This document shows positions 1-8,173 of a stretch of DNA of 64,000 nt, one piece after another (the first letter of the stretch is position 1; each line of letters starts with the position of its first letter). Made by a program: the position numbers and the translations under genes. Origin of the DNA: Arthrobacter sp. M2012083 (GTDB lineage Bacteria > Actinomycetota > Actinomycetes > Actinomycetales > Micrococcaceae); assembly GCF_000281065.1 (NCBI RefSeq), contig NZ_AKKK01000025.1, positions 171,650 through 235,649 on the forward strand, written 5' to 3'. Under the pieces are notes generated by a model. That model worked only from the letters and a program-made list of their open reading frames with translations. It had not been told where the DNA came from and made no database searches.

Positions 1-1033
1 CGTGGTTGGCCAGGGACAGGACCTGAACGCACGGGAACATGAAGCCGGTTGCGCAGATGTAGAACCACAACGGAATGAGGATTCCCCACAGCCCCACCTG
101 CAACAGGTCAAGCACCACGATCAGGAGGGCAGCGAACAGCATGAACACCGTGGCTCCCGCCACGATCCACTGCGGGGCCACCCGCCGGATCAGTCGCGAG
201 CTGATCTGCACGCCCATCACGATCCCCAGTGAGTTGATGCCGAACAGGATGCCGTATTCCTGCGGTGAGAAGCCGTAGACGTTCTGGAAGAGGAACGTGG
301 AAGCCGAGAGGTAGGCGAAAAGCCCACCGAAGTTCAGGCTCCCCACGAGCACCATGCCCACAAAAATCCTGTCCGTCAGGACGGTCTTATAGCGTTGAGC
401 CACCGTGACGGTGGACTTTGCACGCTGGTCCGCCGGAAGTGTCTCCCGAATGAAAAAGATGGAGGCAAGGATCACCAGCAGGCCATAACCCGCCAGGAAG
501 TAGAAGATGCCCGGCCAGGGGAATGCCAGCAGCAATTGGGATCCGATGACCGGTGCAAGGATCGGTGCCAGGCCGTTGACCAGTGACATCCTTGAGAACA
601 TCCGGACCATGGAATAGCCATGAAAGAGGTCGCGGACCATGGCCATGGCCACCACGCCACCGCCGGCCGCGCCGATTCCCATGAGTACGCGGAAGAGGGA
701 CAGCATCCCGATGTCCGTGGACAGCGCCGCCCCAAGCGAAGAGCCGATGTGCACAGCCGTCGCCAGGATCAAGGGCAGGCGGCGCCCCACCTTGTCGCTG
801 AAGGGCCCCACCAGCAGCTGGCCGAGCCCGAAGCCAACCGTTGTCCCGGTCAGTGTGAGCTGGATTGCAGCGGCCGAGACATCAAAACTCTCTTCCAAGG
901 CGGGGAACGCCGGAAGATACAGGTCGATGGTGAAGGGACCCAGGGCAGTCAGTGCACCCAGCAGGAGAATGTAGACAAGCTTTTCACGTCGGCTCAGAGA
1001 ATCGCCCGGAGCAATGGGAGAGGTCACGATCAT
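1..1033 (-). CDS. Bcr/CflA-type MFS multidrug efflux transporter (3' end cut by window edge)
   Basis: Reading the minus strand from an ATG at 1033 gives an open frame of about 344 codons that runs off the left edge, so the C-terminus is missing. The N-terminus continues into a first membrane segment followed by the residues GPFTIDLYLPAFP, which I recognise as the start of Bcr/CflA drug-resistance transporters. The MFS loop 2-3 motif GPFSDKVGRRLP lies near residue 80. About ten hydrophobic segments are visible. Proton-coupled export of drugs or small molecules at the inner membrane is the family role; the substrate is not predictable. A GTG two codons downstream is an alternative start. Confidence 0.85.
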   Translation of the reverse strand, partial: MIVTSPIAPGDSLSRREKLVYILLLGALTALGPFTIDLYLPAFPALEESFDVSAAAIQLTLTGTTVGFGLGQLLVGPFSDKVGRRLPLILATAVHIGSSLGAALSTDIGMLSLFRVLMGIGAAGGGVVAMAMVRDLFHGYSMVRMFSRMSLVNGLAPILAPVIGSQLLLAFPWPGIFYFLAGYGLLVILASIFFIRETLPADQRAKSTVTVAQRYKTVLTDRIFVGMVLVGSLNFGGLFAYLSASTFLFQNVYGFSPQEYGILFGINSLGIVMGVQISSRLIRRVAPQWIVAGATVFMLFAALLIVVLDLLQVGLWGILIPLWFYICATGFMFPCVQVLSLANH

Positions 1034-1205
1034 CTATCCTATGGCCCAGATCATATTTATTGGATGTATGACAGGCGCGCCACGGGTTGCTCCCGAAAGT
1101 TCAGCAGGAACCTGAATGATAGCTTTGAGGACAGGTGTCCGTGGCAATGGTTTTCCGCCGCGTTCCCCTTACACGATGCCCAGAGGAAGCAGTTAGGCGG
1201 AACCC

Positions 1206-2054
1206 ATGAGTGGACGTCACACCGGCCGGCCCAGTCAAGGACCAGCCATTCGTACTTTGCCGAAGACCCTCAAGCTCGTAGCACGGCTGGCTCCGAGGCA
1301 ACTCAACGATGAAATCGCCCTGGCGAAAGTGGAACTCAAGCGAAAGGCCACCCAGGTTGGGATCGCCGGCGCCTTCTTCGGAGTGGCGCTGGTCTTCCTG
1401 GCATTACTGGTGATTGCCCTGGTTGTCGCAGCGATCCTTGGTTTGGCCACGATCATGCCTGGCTGGCTGGCGGCACTCATTGTTGCGGCCTTTTTCCTGA
1501 TTGTCGTGGCTATCGCATCCTTGATCGGCATCGCCAAATTCAAGAAGGCCATGCCCTTGGTCCCCGAGGACACCATCCGCGGGATCAAGCACGATCTCGG
1601 AATCGCCAAGGAAGGTTCCGACTTCGACGAATCGATCCTTGATCCCACTTCACCTGCCGCCAAGGCAGCCAAGGCTGAAAAGGACGCGGCGGCGGAGAAG
1701 GCCAAGGCAGAAAAGGCGGCAAAGGAAGCCGCCAAGGAAGCAGACGCCGTCAAGGCGCCCACCGAAGCTGAGCTTCGCTCACGCCTGAAGCGGCGCCGTG
1801 AACACCTGACCGGTGTCCGCGACGAACTTGGTGAACAGCTGGACGTCAAGAAGCAGGGTCAGGCTTTGCTGGAAAGCGCGAACGGAAAGTTCCAAGAGGG
1901 CAAGGAATTTGCGGCAGCGAAGTTTGCCGCCCTTGAAGACTCCGTCCCCGAAAGCCTGACCGAACGGCTTGCCGCCCGGTGGAAGGACCTTGCAGCGTTT
2001 GCCACTGCTGCAGTGGTCTTCGTTGTTGCGCTGCGGAAACTGCTGAAGAAGTAG
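1206..2054 (+). CDS. Holin-superfamily-like/DUF3618-type membrane protein
   Basis: A 282-residue protein of unknown precise role. Residues about 52-80 and 84-110 form a hydrophobic hairpin like that of the actinobacterial phage-holin-superfamily proteins (Phage_holin_3_6 type). Residues about 150-185 are a low-complexity Ala/Lys/Glu stretch likely to be helical or coiled. A third hydrophobic segment (about 262-279) sits just before a Lys-rich end. DUF3618-like proteins share this charged-helix plus C-terminal anchor arrangement. Genes of this type are chromosomal and usually not lytic, so an envelope role is more likely than holin activity. It lies 46 bp upstream of a phospholipid-synthase-like gene on the same strand. 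Confidence 0.7.
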   Translation: MSGRHTGRPSQGPAIRTLPKTLKLVARLAPRQLNDEIALAKVELKRKATQVGIAGAFFGVALVFLALLVIALVVAAILGLATIMPGWLAALIVAAFFLIVVAIASLIGIAKFKKAMPLVPEDTIRGIKHDLGIAKEGSDFDESILDPTSPAAKAAKAEKDAAAEKAKAEKAAKEAAKEADAVKAPTEAELRSRLKRRREHLTGVRDELGEQLDVKKQGQALLESANGKFQEGKEFAAAKFAALEDSVPESLTERLAARWKDLAAFATAAVVFVVALRKLLKK

Positions 2055-2100
2055 CAGCTCCAGGCGGCGCCAAAGACTGAAGTCGAGGAAGGGGGACAGG

Positions 2101-2724
2101 ATGAGATTGATCGGAGCTGGGTCGCACCCCGATCGACCGCAGGTCGATCATGACCTCATCTTCACTGTCCCCAACATCCTTACGGTCCTTCGCTTCATGG
2201 GTGTGCCCCTGTTCGTCTGGCTCGTATTGTCGGAACAGGAGTACGGCTTCGCGGTGCTGGTGCTGGTGATCATGGGCAGCACCGACTGGGTGGATGGCTA
2301 CATCGCCAGGCGCTTCGACCAGACCTCCAAACTTGGCCGGATCCTGGATCCGATGGCCGACCGGGCCGCGCTGCTTGCCGTCGCGTTCACGCTGGCGATT
2401 GCCGGCGTCGTGCAGTGGTGGTACCTGGCCGCGCTGCTGGTTCCTGACACCGTCCTGGCCATCGCATCTTTGATCTACTTCCGCAGCCATCCGGACCTAC
2501 CGGTGAGCATCATCGGAAAAATCCGCACGGCGCTGCTGTTGGTCGGCACGCCGTTGCTTGTCCTGTCCAAGTTGCCCATTGCTTTTACCGAGGTCTACTT
2601 CGTGGCTGCATGGACATTCCTGGGCTTCGGCCTGATCGGCCACTGGATTGCGGCCTACAACTATTTTTGGGCCATCTTGCGTAAGGGTAAAGAATTGAAA
2701 ACCGACGACGACGGACGAGGCTGA
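2101..2724 (+). CDS. CDP-alcohol phosphatidyltransferase family protein
   Basis: A 207-residue integral membrane enzyme that should move a phosphatidyl group from CDP-diacylglycerol to an alcohol (PgsA-like family). The diagnostic D-x2-D-G-x2-A-R-x8-G-x3-D-x3-D signature is complete: D62, D65, G66, A69, R70, G79, D83 and D87. Four to six hydrophobic segments surround it. The acceptor (glycerol-phosphate, inositol-phosphate or other) cannot be told from the motif. The ATG follows GAGGAAGGGGGACAGG, a strong ribosome-binding region. The stop overlaps the next start by one base, indicating translational coupling. Confidence 0.85.
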   Translation: MRLIGAGSHPDRPQVDHDLIFTVPNILTVLRFMGVPLFVWLVLSEQEYGFAVLVLVIMGSTDWVDGYIARRFDQTSKLGRILDPMADRAALLAVAFTLAIAGVVQWWYLAALLVPDTVLAIASLIYFRSHPDLPVSIIGKIRTALLLVGTPLLVLSKLPIAFTEVYFVAAWTFLGFGLIGHWIAAYNYFWAILRKGKELKTDDDGRG

Positions 2725-3629
2725 TGGTCTGGCTGGCGGTTTTTCTCGCGGTACTTGGTGCCTTCTTCCTCGCTATCGGCGCCCAGCGGCAAGGCAGCGC
2801 GGTGAAAGCCGATACGGGTGGCTTGGCGCTCAGCTCCAATGGTTTCCTGCGGCTCCTGAAGAATCCCCGCTGGATGCTCGGGCTGTTGTTCCTTGCCCTC
2901 GGCATGGTGATGAACGCCATCGCCCTGGTGTCTGCACCCCTCACAGTGGTGCAGCCCATCGGTGCCATCGCCCTGGTCATCACTACGGTGGTCAACGCCA
3001 AGGACCAGGGCCTCAGCATCAACCGCGCCACTGTGGTGGCCATCAGCGCCTGTGTCACGGGTTCAGCGCTGTTCGTGCTGCTGGCAGTCAACGTCACGCA
3101 GGAGAACCATCACGTAAATAGCGACGACGAACTGACGATTGTTCTCCTTCTGGCTCTCGCAGTGGGCGTTTTTGGCACCTTGGCCGTGATGTTCAAACAC
3201 CGTATGAGCGCCTTTATCTACATCCTGGGGGCCGGTGTCCTGTTCGGCTTTGTCGCCGTGCTGACACGCATTATCGGCAAGCACTTGCTCGATCCCAATG
3301 GCCTGTTCCTGCTCAATGTCCAGTGGTACACGCTCATTGCCATTGTGGCCGCCGGAGGACTGGGCTCCTGGTTCGTCCAGAGTGCATATTCTGGTGGTCC
3401 ACCTGATCTGGTCATCGCAGGTCTGACCGTTATCGACCCCATGGTGGGCATCGCAATCGGCATCGTCATCCTTGGTGAGCTTCGTCCGGATGTCCACGCC
3501 GTGATGGCCATCGCCATGGCCACGGCCGCTACGCTTGCTATCGTGGGGGTTATTGCCCTGAGCCGGCACCATCCGGAAGTCACCAAACGCAAGAAGGATG
3601 CGAAGGCGGCTGCCAACCGAAAGGCTTAG
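2724..3629 (+). CDS. DMT/NIPA-like multi-spanning membrane protein
   Basis: A 301-residue protein with about nine or ten hydrophobic segments in two similar halves, the pattern of the drug/metabolite transporter (EamA) superfamily and of NIPA-type proteins. A short Lys-rich tail ends the protein. The ATG overlaps the stop of the phosphatidyltransferase-like gene by one base, and a GT4 glycosyltransferase follows about 110 bp later, so a role in lipid or glycolipid handling is plausible. No substrate-determining motif is visible, and transport of a metabolite or Mg2+ would also fit the family. Confidence 0.7.
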   Translation: MVWLAVFLAVLGAFFLAIGAQRQGSAVKADTGGLALSSNGFLRLLKNPRWMLGLLFLALGMVMNAIALVSAPLTVVQPIGAIALVITTVVNAKDQGLSINRATVVAISACVTGSALFVLLAVNVTQENHHVNSDDELTIVLLLALAVGVFGTLAVMFKHRMSAFIYILGAGVLFGFVAVLTRIIGKHLLDPNGLFLLNVQWYTLIAIVAAGGLGSWFVQSAYSGGPPDLVIAGLTVIDPMVGIAIGIVILGELRPDVHAVMAIAMATAATLAIVGVIALSRHHPEVTKRKKDAKAAANRKA

Positions 3630-3646
3630 GCCAGGGCTTTACCTTG

Positions 3647-3671
3647 CGCCACCGCTATTGCGGGCGGCAAC
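3647..3671. other. Short GC-rich hairpin between DMT-like and GT4 genes
   Basis: GCC-A-CCGC and GCGG-GC-GGC arms enclose a TATT loop just after the DMT-like stop codon. It has no T-run, so it is at best a weak pause or processing site. The rest of the 107-base gap holds only the GT4 ribosome-binding site. Confidence 0.25.
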
Positions 3672-3736
3672 CCGGCGACACCGCAGCATTGCCACAAGCA
3701 ACGCTGTCCGCACCGTGACCATCAGGAGTTCTCCAC

Positions 3737-4933
3737 GTGACCATTCCCGACACCAACAAGCCCCTCACTATTCTGATTGCCGCGGATACCTACCCGCCGC
3801 ACGTCAACGGTGCCGCCCAGTTCGGCTACCGCCTGGCCAAGGGGATGACTGCACGTGGGCACAACGTGCATGTGTTGGCCTGCCGTCCGGACACGGGCAA
3901 GAGCTACACCGAGTTCCGCGACGAAGCCACCGTTCACCGCCTCCGCTCGCATGGTGTCTTCACCCACGAGTACTTCCGGATCTGCTTCCCGTGGGAAATC
4001 AAGAAGGAAATCAGCCTTCTTTTCGACAAGGTCCAGCCGGACGTCGTCCATATCCAGAGCCACTACATGATTGGCGAGCACGTCCTCTACGAGGCTGTTA
4101 AGCGCGGAATCCGGATTGTGGCCACCAACCACTTCATGCCCGAGAACCTCAATCCGTTCCTTCCGTTCCCGCAGTGGTTCAAGGACATCGTTGGTCGGAT
4201 TTCCTGGAAGGACATGGGGAAGGTCATGGGCCAGGCAGACGTGGTCACCACGCCCACACCGCTCGCCGCCAAGGCCATGCACCAGCACGCTTTCCTGCGC
4301 AAGGTCCTGCCCCTTTCCAACGGCATCGACTCATCGGCCTACGAGCTCCAGCCCGGCGAAGTCATAGAGCCGCACGCCAACCCCACGGTCCTGTTCGTGG
4401 GCCGCCTTGCGGAAGAGAAACACATTAACGTGCTGATCGATGCCGTGGCCAAGACCCCCCGCGAACTCAACGTGAACCTGGAAATCGTGGGTGGTGGCGA
4501 AGTCCGGCCTGCCCTTGAAGCCCAAGTTGCGAAGCTTGGCCTGGGGGATCGGGTGAGATTCCTCGGGCTGGCGAGCGACGAGGACCTGCGTGAGGCGTAC
4601 ATCAAAGCCGATATCTTCTGCATGCCCGGTACAGCCGAGCTTCAGTCCCTGGTGACATTGGAGGCCATGTCTGCTTCCACTCCGGTGCTGCTGGCCAACG
4701 CCATGGCGCTTCCTCATCTTGTTCGTGACGGGGAGAACGGCTACCTCTTCACCCCCAACGACAGCAACGAACTCGCTGCCCGGATCACCCAGCTCGTGGA
4801 GCTTCCCAAGGACGAACTTGAGGCCATGGGCAAGCTGAGCCGCGAGATGGTGGAACCGCACAGCATCAACGGCACCCTCCAGACATTCGAGGACCTCTAC
4901 AGGGGTGCATCCTACGAGGACATGGTGGTGTGA
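3737..4933 (+). CDS. GT4-family glycosyltransferase
   Basis: A 398-residue cytosolic or peripheral GT-B glycosyltransferase. The N-terminal half has the DTYPPHVNGAA start common to GT4 enzymes that glycosylate lipids or lipid-linked mannosides. The C-terminal half holds the nucleotide-sugar-binding E-x7-E pair (E300 and E308, in AELQSLVTLEAM). The start is GTG at 3737, preceded by CAGGAG nine bases upstream. The sequence looks close to diacylglycerol glucosyl/mannosyl-transferases, and a phospholipid synthase-like gene is nearby, so glycolipid synthesis is my inference. Mycothiol or PIM-type mannosyl transfer are alternatives. Confidence 0.8.
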   Translation: MTIPDTNKPLTILIAADTYPPHVNGAAQFGYRLAKGMTARGHNVHVLACRPDTGKSYTEFRDEATVHRLRSHGVFTHEYFRICFPWEIKKEISLLFDKVQPDVVHIQSHYMIGEHVLYEAVKRGIRIVATNHFMPENLNPFLPFPQWFKDIVGRISWKDMGKVMGQADVVTTPTPLAAKAMHQHAFLRKVLPLSNGIDSSAYELQPGEVIEPHANPTVLFVGRLAEEKHINVLIDAVAKTPRELNVNLEIVGGGEVRPALEAQVAKLGLGDRVRFLGLASDEDLREAYIKADIFCMPGTAELQSLVTLEAMSASTPVLLANAMALPHLVRDGENGYLFTPNDSNELAARITQLVELPKDELEAMGKLSREMVEPHSINGTLQTFEDLYRGASYEDMVV

Positions 4934-4935
4934 CA

Positions 4936-4976
4936 AAAGCACTCCCCGGCACCTATTAGAATTGCTGGAGTGCTTT
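4936..4976 (+). terminator. Possible terminator hairpin after GT4 gene
   Basis: AAAGCACTCC at 4936-4945 pairs perfectly with GGAGTGCTTT at 4967-4976 around a 21-base loop, directly after the GT4 stop codon. The T-run is only three bases. The loop holds TATTAG and TAGAAT, which could be the -10 region of the downstream tRNA gene, with GTGACA at 4930-4935 as a -35. Confidence 0.45.
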
Positions 4977-5015
4977 GCCCGGTTCAGCTGTTTCAGCGGC
5001 CGGACCGGGCATCAC

Positions 5016-5089
5016 GGGGCTATAGCTCAGCTGGTTAGAGCGCGGGACTCATAATCCTAAGGTCCTCGGTTCAAGTCCGAGTAGCCCTA
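5016..5089 (+). tRNA. tRNA with CAU anticodon (elongator Met or Ile2)
   Basis: A complete 74-base cloverleaf. The acceptor arms GGGGCTA (5016-5022) and TAGCCCT (5082-5088) pair with one G-U. The D stem is GCTC/GAGC. The anticodon CAT is at 5050-5052 in the loop CTCATAA, and the T arm is CTCGG-TTCAAGT-CCGAG (5065-5081). The discriminator is A5089 and CCA is not encoded. The G26 and non-initiator acceptor pairing exclude initiator Met by eye. Methionine elongator and lysidine-modified Ile2 share this loop, and I cannot separate them without comparing orthologues. Confidence 0.9.
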
Positions 5090-5102
5090 CTTTTTCGCAT
5101 GG

Positions 5103-5146
5103 GAGCCGTGGCCGACGATCTATTCTTCGTCGCCCACGGCTCTTTT
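5103..5146 (+). terminator. Rho-independent terminator of the tRNA
   Basis: GAGCCGTGG (5103-5111) pairs with CCACGGCTC (5134-5142). CGACGA/TCGTCG extends the stem after one C/C mismatch, and TTTT follows. It lies 13 bases beyond the tRNA and separates it from the convergent helicase gene. Confidence 0.85.
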
Positions 5147-5155
5147 GCTGGCCGT

Positions 5156-7924
5156 TCAACTCATTGCCGCCGCTAATTCGGAGCGGATGCGGGCTTCCTC
5201 TCCGCTTCCCGTGGTCGCGAGCCGCAGAAGGCGGATCCCATGTGCTCGGCAGATGGCATCTTTGAGGTTATCCCGGACTTGCTGCGCGGGATTGTTTTCG
5301 TGGAAAGCGAAGCCGTCAACTTCAATGGCCAGAACCGGCATGTTGGTGACGCGGTTATAGATAACGAAGTCCAGGCTTGCCCGGTTCTGGACAAAAGAAG
5401 CCTGTTGTGATGTAAGCATCGCAGGATCCCGAAGCAAATTCTTCAGCAGGACCTGTGGCGCCACGGCTAAGTCGGAAAACGGCGCGTCCTCAAGGACCTC
5501 CGACAGGAGAGTCCACATAATATTCTCCGATGTGTACGTGGAGCCACGCCGGAGCCGGGCGGCCAAGGGGCGCAGGAGTGCTGAGTATTCCCTGTACAGG
5601 AGGTCGAAGACGGACAGGACGTTGCTGTCGAAAACACCGTCCTCCGGATTTTGGTAGCGAATAAAGTGCACCAGGTCCCGAAGGTGTCGGCTTTTCGGCA
5701 GCATCTCATTGTTGGTAACAAGCACGAACCGTTTCACTGCGCGGGACACGGCGACATTGACGAGGTGTGGGTCATCGACGAAGCTGACGCCTTGGTGTCC
5801 GCTATTTGTTTCGTCCAGGACTGTGCTCATGATGATCACGTCCTTCTGCCGCCCTTGGAACTTGTGGACCGTATCGGCGTGGATGCTATTGAGCAGGGCC
5901 TCGGCTACTTTATCCACTTGCCGTCGATACGGGGTCACCACGCCAATCTGGTCGTTCCTGATCCCCGAGCAGAATCGCCCGAGTACCTCCTCGGCAATGA
6001 CGTCCGCCTCACGCTGATTGGTCCGGCCCCCGCTGTTGTGCTGCCGCATGTGGTTCCCCTCGGCCGTTCGGACGACCACCAACGGCTGGCCGCCCGACCC
6101 GCTGGAGGTGTAGGGGATCAGCCTCCCGCCGTAGAACTTCCTGTTGCAAAAGTCGATGATCGCCGGATCGCAGCGGTAGTGCTCCCGAAGCATGGTGCGG
6201 GGAAGGTCATCGCCGAACTGCTCGATGATTGAGGACAGAATGTTGTGCGTCTTGTAGTCAACGCTGGTGGACGGGGCTCTCGTGGAGTTTCTTGATGCTC
6301 TCTCATCGGCAATGTGTTGAAGCTGCTGAAGGTCTCCGACCACAATGACGTTCCGGGCGCGGGAGAGTGCCAGTCCGGCCGCGAGTAGGTCAACTTGGGA
6401 GGCCTCGTCAATGATCAGGTAATCGAGGAGCTCTCCTGGGGGTACATTACGTCGCAGGGAGTGGCACGTGCTCAGAATTACCGGGTAGTCAGCGGTGAAG
6501 TCCGCAAAGTTCGACTTGTACGTTGCTTCAGAGTGGATCTTCCTTCGCTTACGGACGTAGCGGCGGTGAAGAGAGGCTTCCAACGTGTGCCTGGAAGCCA
6601 GTCGATGCTCCTTTTCAAGTTGCCCGTAGTCCTCATTTGCCAGCAGCCGCTCTGCAAGATCGATGCGCTTTTCAAGCTCCTCGATCTTGCTGTCGTAGTA
6701 GGCGCCCTGAAGCCGCAGAACGACGTCAGAGTCGTGCGGATCCCCTCGCCCGAGTGGTCCGTATCGGAGTCGAAGCCTCAGGCTGCGGAAAAGTTTCCGG
6801 AGCGGTGCCGCTTCGAGAGGCATGAATGCGGTGTCGGCCAGGAATTCGAGGATCCGACCGGATGGACCACGCAGTAGCGGGACGCCTTCCAGCTTGGGCA
6901 ACTCACGGGTCTCCGCCTGGAGCAGGAAATGGCGCCTCTCGAGTTGATAGGCGTCGAGCTCTTGCTTCCACATGGCCAGCTGTCTTGCGGTGCCTTGCAG
7001 GGTCTGCAGGCGACTGTCGAGTTCGGCCACATAGGCTGCCGGGGGCGCCTCGCCAGGTGGCCTGCCTACGAATTGATCGACCGCGGCGTTCCTGGCTTCC
7101 TGACCTGCGAAGAATTCGGTAATTTTTTCTTTCCGACCGAGGTCCGCCACGATGTGTCCGTAGCCTTCCTCGGCAAGTTTGTCCCGGACATTCTCTACGG
7201 CGGCGTTGTTGAAAGATACGATCCCAACCTTTTGGCCGGGAGCTGTAACGATGTTGGCCACAAGGTTCAGGATCGTTTGGGTCTTGCCCGTGCCTGGTGG
7301 ACCGTCGATCACCGATATTCGATGGCTGAGTCCTCTGAGGAGAGCCTCGCGTTGGCTGATGTTTGACGAGAAAGGCAGAATCGGATGTCGTTGAATTTCT
7401 TCCGGGGAAATCAAGGGTTGGCGCTGGAGCAGTGCTTCCAGAGCGCTTCCTGCGGGGACGCGCCTGAAATCCTCGTATTGCCGGCGTAGCGGATCGTCCT
7501 CCCTCAGCTTCGAGGCGACGTCACGCCAGTAATCCAGCACAGCCTGGGCTCTTATTTCTTCCCCTGTCGGCTGGGAGATTGTTATCTCCGTGTCACGACA
7601 GGTTTCATATCCGGGTCCTGCGTCACCCGTGTGAAAAACACGCAACCACGTTCCGTGCGGCGATTCGAAACGGAGGACCTCGGTGACGGCCTCAAACACC
7701 TTGGCACGTACCGTTACCGTGTCGCGCGGCTTGAGGAGTATGGGCGCTGGATTCCGGAGAACAACGACGTTGTCGGCCGAGTATTTGTAGGTCTTTCCGG
7801 AACTGAAGGTGATATGCGTGAAAGCACCGGCGGCACGATACTCCGTCACCTCCGACGTCTTGTCATCAAGGCCATTCTGGTGACGTTTGCGGACCAGAAT
7901 CGCCTCGTAACGTGGATTGATCAC
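5156..7924 (-). CDS. UPF1-like superfamily I helicase with C-terminal nuclease-like domain
   Basis: A 922-residue protein. Residues 1-170 are a poorly recognised N-terminal region. The helicase core starts with Walker A GPPGTGKT at 208-215, then after a long helical insertion motif II DEAS at 506-509, a REHYRCDP motif, HKFQGRQ (motif V) and NVAVSRA (motif VI). This order is that of UPF1/SMUBP2-type AAA_11/AAA_12 helicases. The last 80 residues contain LDFVIYN...LAIEVDG, a D...E-x-D core like the PD-(D/E)xK-type DUF2726/DUF559 nucleases. Such fusions are accessory genes often placed in or near defence islands; that role is inference here. It is convergent with a tRNA gene and reads less GC-rich than its neighbours. 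Confidence 0.85.
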   Translation of the reverse strand: MINPRYEAILVRKRHQNGLDDKTSEVTEYRAAGAFTHITFSSGKTYKYSADNVVVLRNPAPILLKPRDTVTVRAKVFEAVTEVLRFESPHGTWLRVFHTGDAGPGYETCRDTEITISQPTGEEIRAQAVLDYWRDVASKLREDDPLRRQYEDFRRVPAGSALEALLQRQPLISPEEIQRHPILPFSSNISQREALLRGLSHRISVIDGPPGTGKTQTILNLVANIVTAPGQKVGIVSFNNAAVENVRDKLAEEGYGHIVADLGRKEKITEFFAGQEARNAAVDQFVGRPPGEAPPAAYVAELDSRLQTLQGTARQLAMWKQELDAYQLERRHFLLQAETRELPKLEGVPLLRGPSGRILEFLADTAFMPLEAAPLRKLFRSLRLRLRYGPLGRGDPHDSDVVLRLQGAYYDSKIEELEKRIDLAERLLANEDYGQLEKEHRLASRHTLEASLHRRYVRKRRKIHSEATYKSNFADFTADYPVILSTCHSLRRNVPPGELLDYLIIDEASQVDLLAAGLALSRARNVIVVGDLQQLQHIADERASRNSTRAPSTSVDYKTHNILSSIIEQFGDDLPRTMLREHYRCDPAIIDFCNRKFYGGRLIPYTSSGSGGQPLVVVRTAEGNHMRQHNSGGRTNQREADVIAEEVLGRFCSGIRNDQIGVVTPYRRQVDKVAEALLNSIHADTVHKFQGRQKDVIIMSTVLDETNSGHQGVSFVDDPHLVNVAVSRAVKRFVLVTNNEMLPKSRHLRDLVHFIRYQNPEDGVFDSNVLSVFDLLYREYSALLRPLAARLRRGSTYTSENIMWTLLSEVLEDAPFSDLAVAPQVLLKNLLRDPAMLTSQQASFVQNRASLDFVIYNRVTNMPVLAIEVDGFAFHENNPAQQVRDNLKDAICRAHGIRLLRLATTGSGEEARIRSELAAAMS

Positions 7925-8050
7925 TGTAATTCCCCCAAATTCATGTGCAGCGTTGCACTACCGACGTTACAGAATTGTCCGCTGAGACCAGATGGTTCGG
8001 GGTCCGGAAGGACAACTCAAGCGTTGCGGAGACTGGACGGCGTACGGTAT

Positions 8051-8066
8051 GTTACTGATCAGTAAC
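8051..8066. promoter_or_regulatory. Palindromic operator upstream of acyl-CoA dehydrogenase gene
   Basis: GTTACTGATCAGTAAC is a perfect 16-base palindrome 108 bases before the start codon. Its GTTA-N8-TAAC outline matches the two putative TetR sites at 33794 and 33820, suggesting one regulator for both. The remaining bases of the 249-base gap show no other clear element. Confidence 0.5.
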
Positions 8067-8173
8067 TTACTACTCGCCGGTAACTTGGCTGCCCTGCCAT
8101 CCCTCTACCGTGGGTCAGCGCAATCAGTCCGGACCTGACGTGGTCGCAGGTGACCACCCTTGAAGGAGCGAAT

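Noticed and set aside
1206..2054. Holin-like protein as evidence of a phage lysis module
   Set aside because: No endolysin or phage genes nearby; this family is a common chromosomal envelope protein in actinobacteria.
5000..8170. Prophage or integrative element at the tRNA
   Set aside because: No integrase, no phage structural genes, and no second copy of the tRNA 3' end seen downstream of the helicase.
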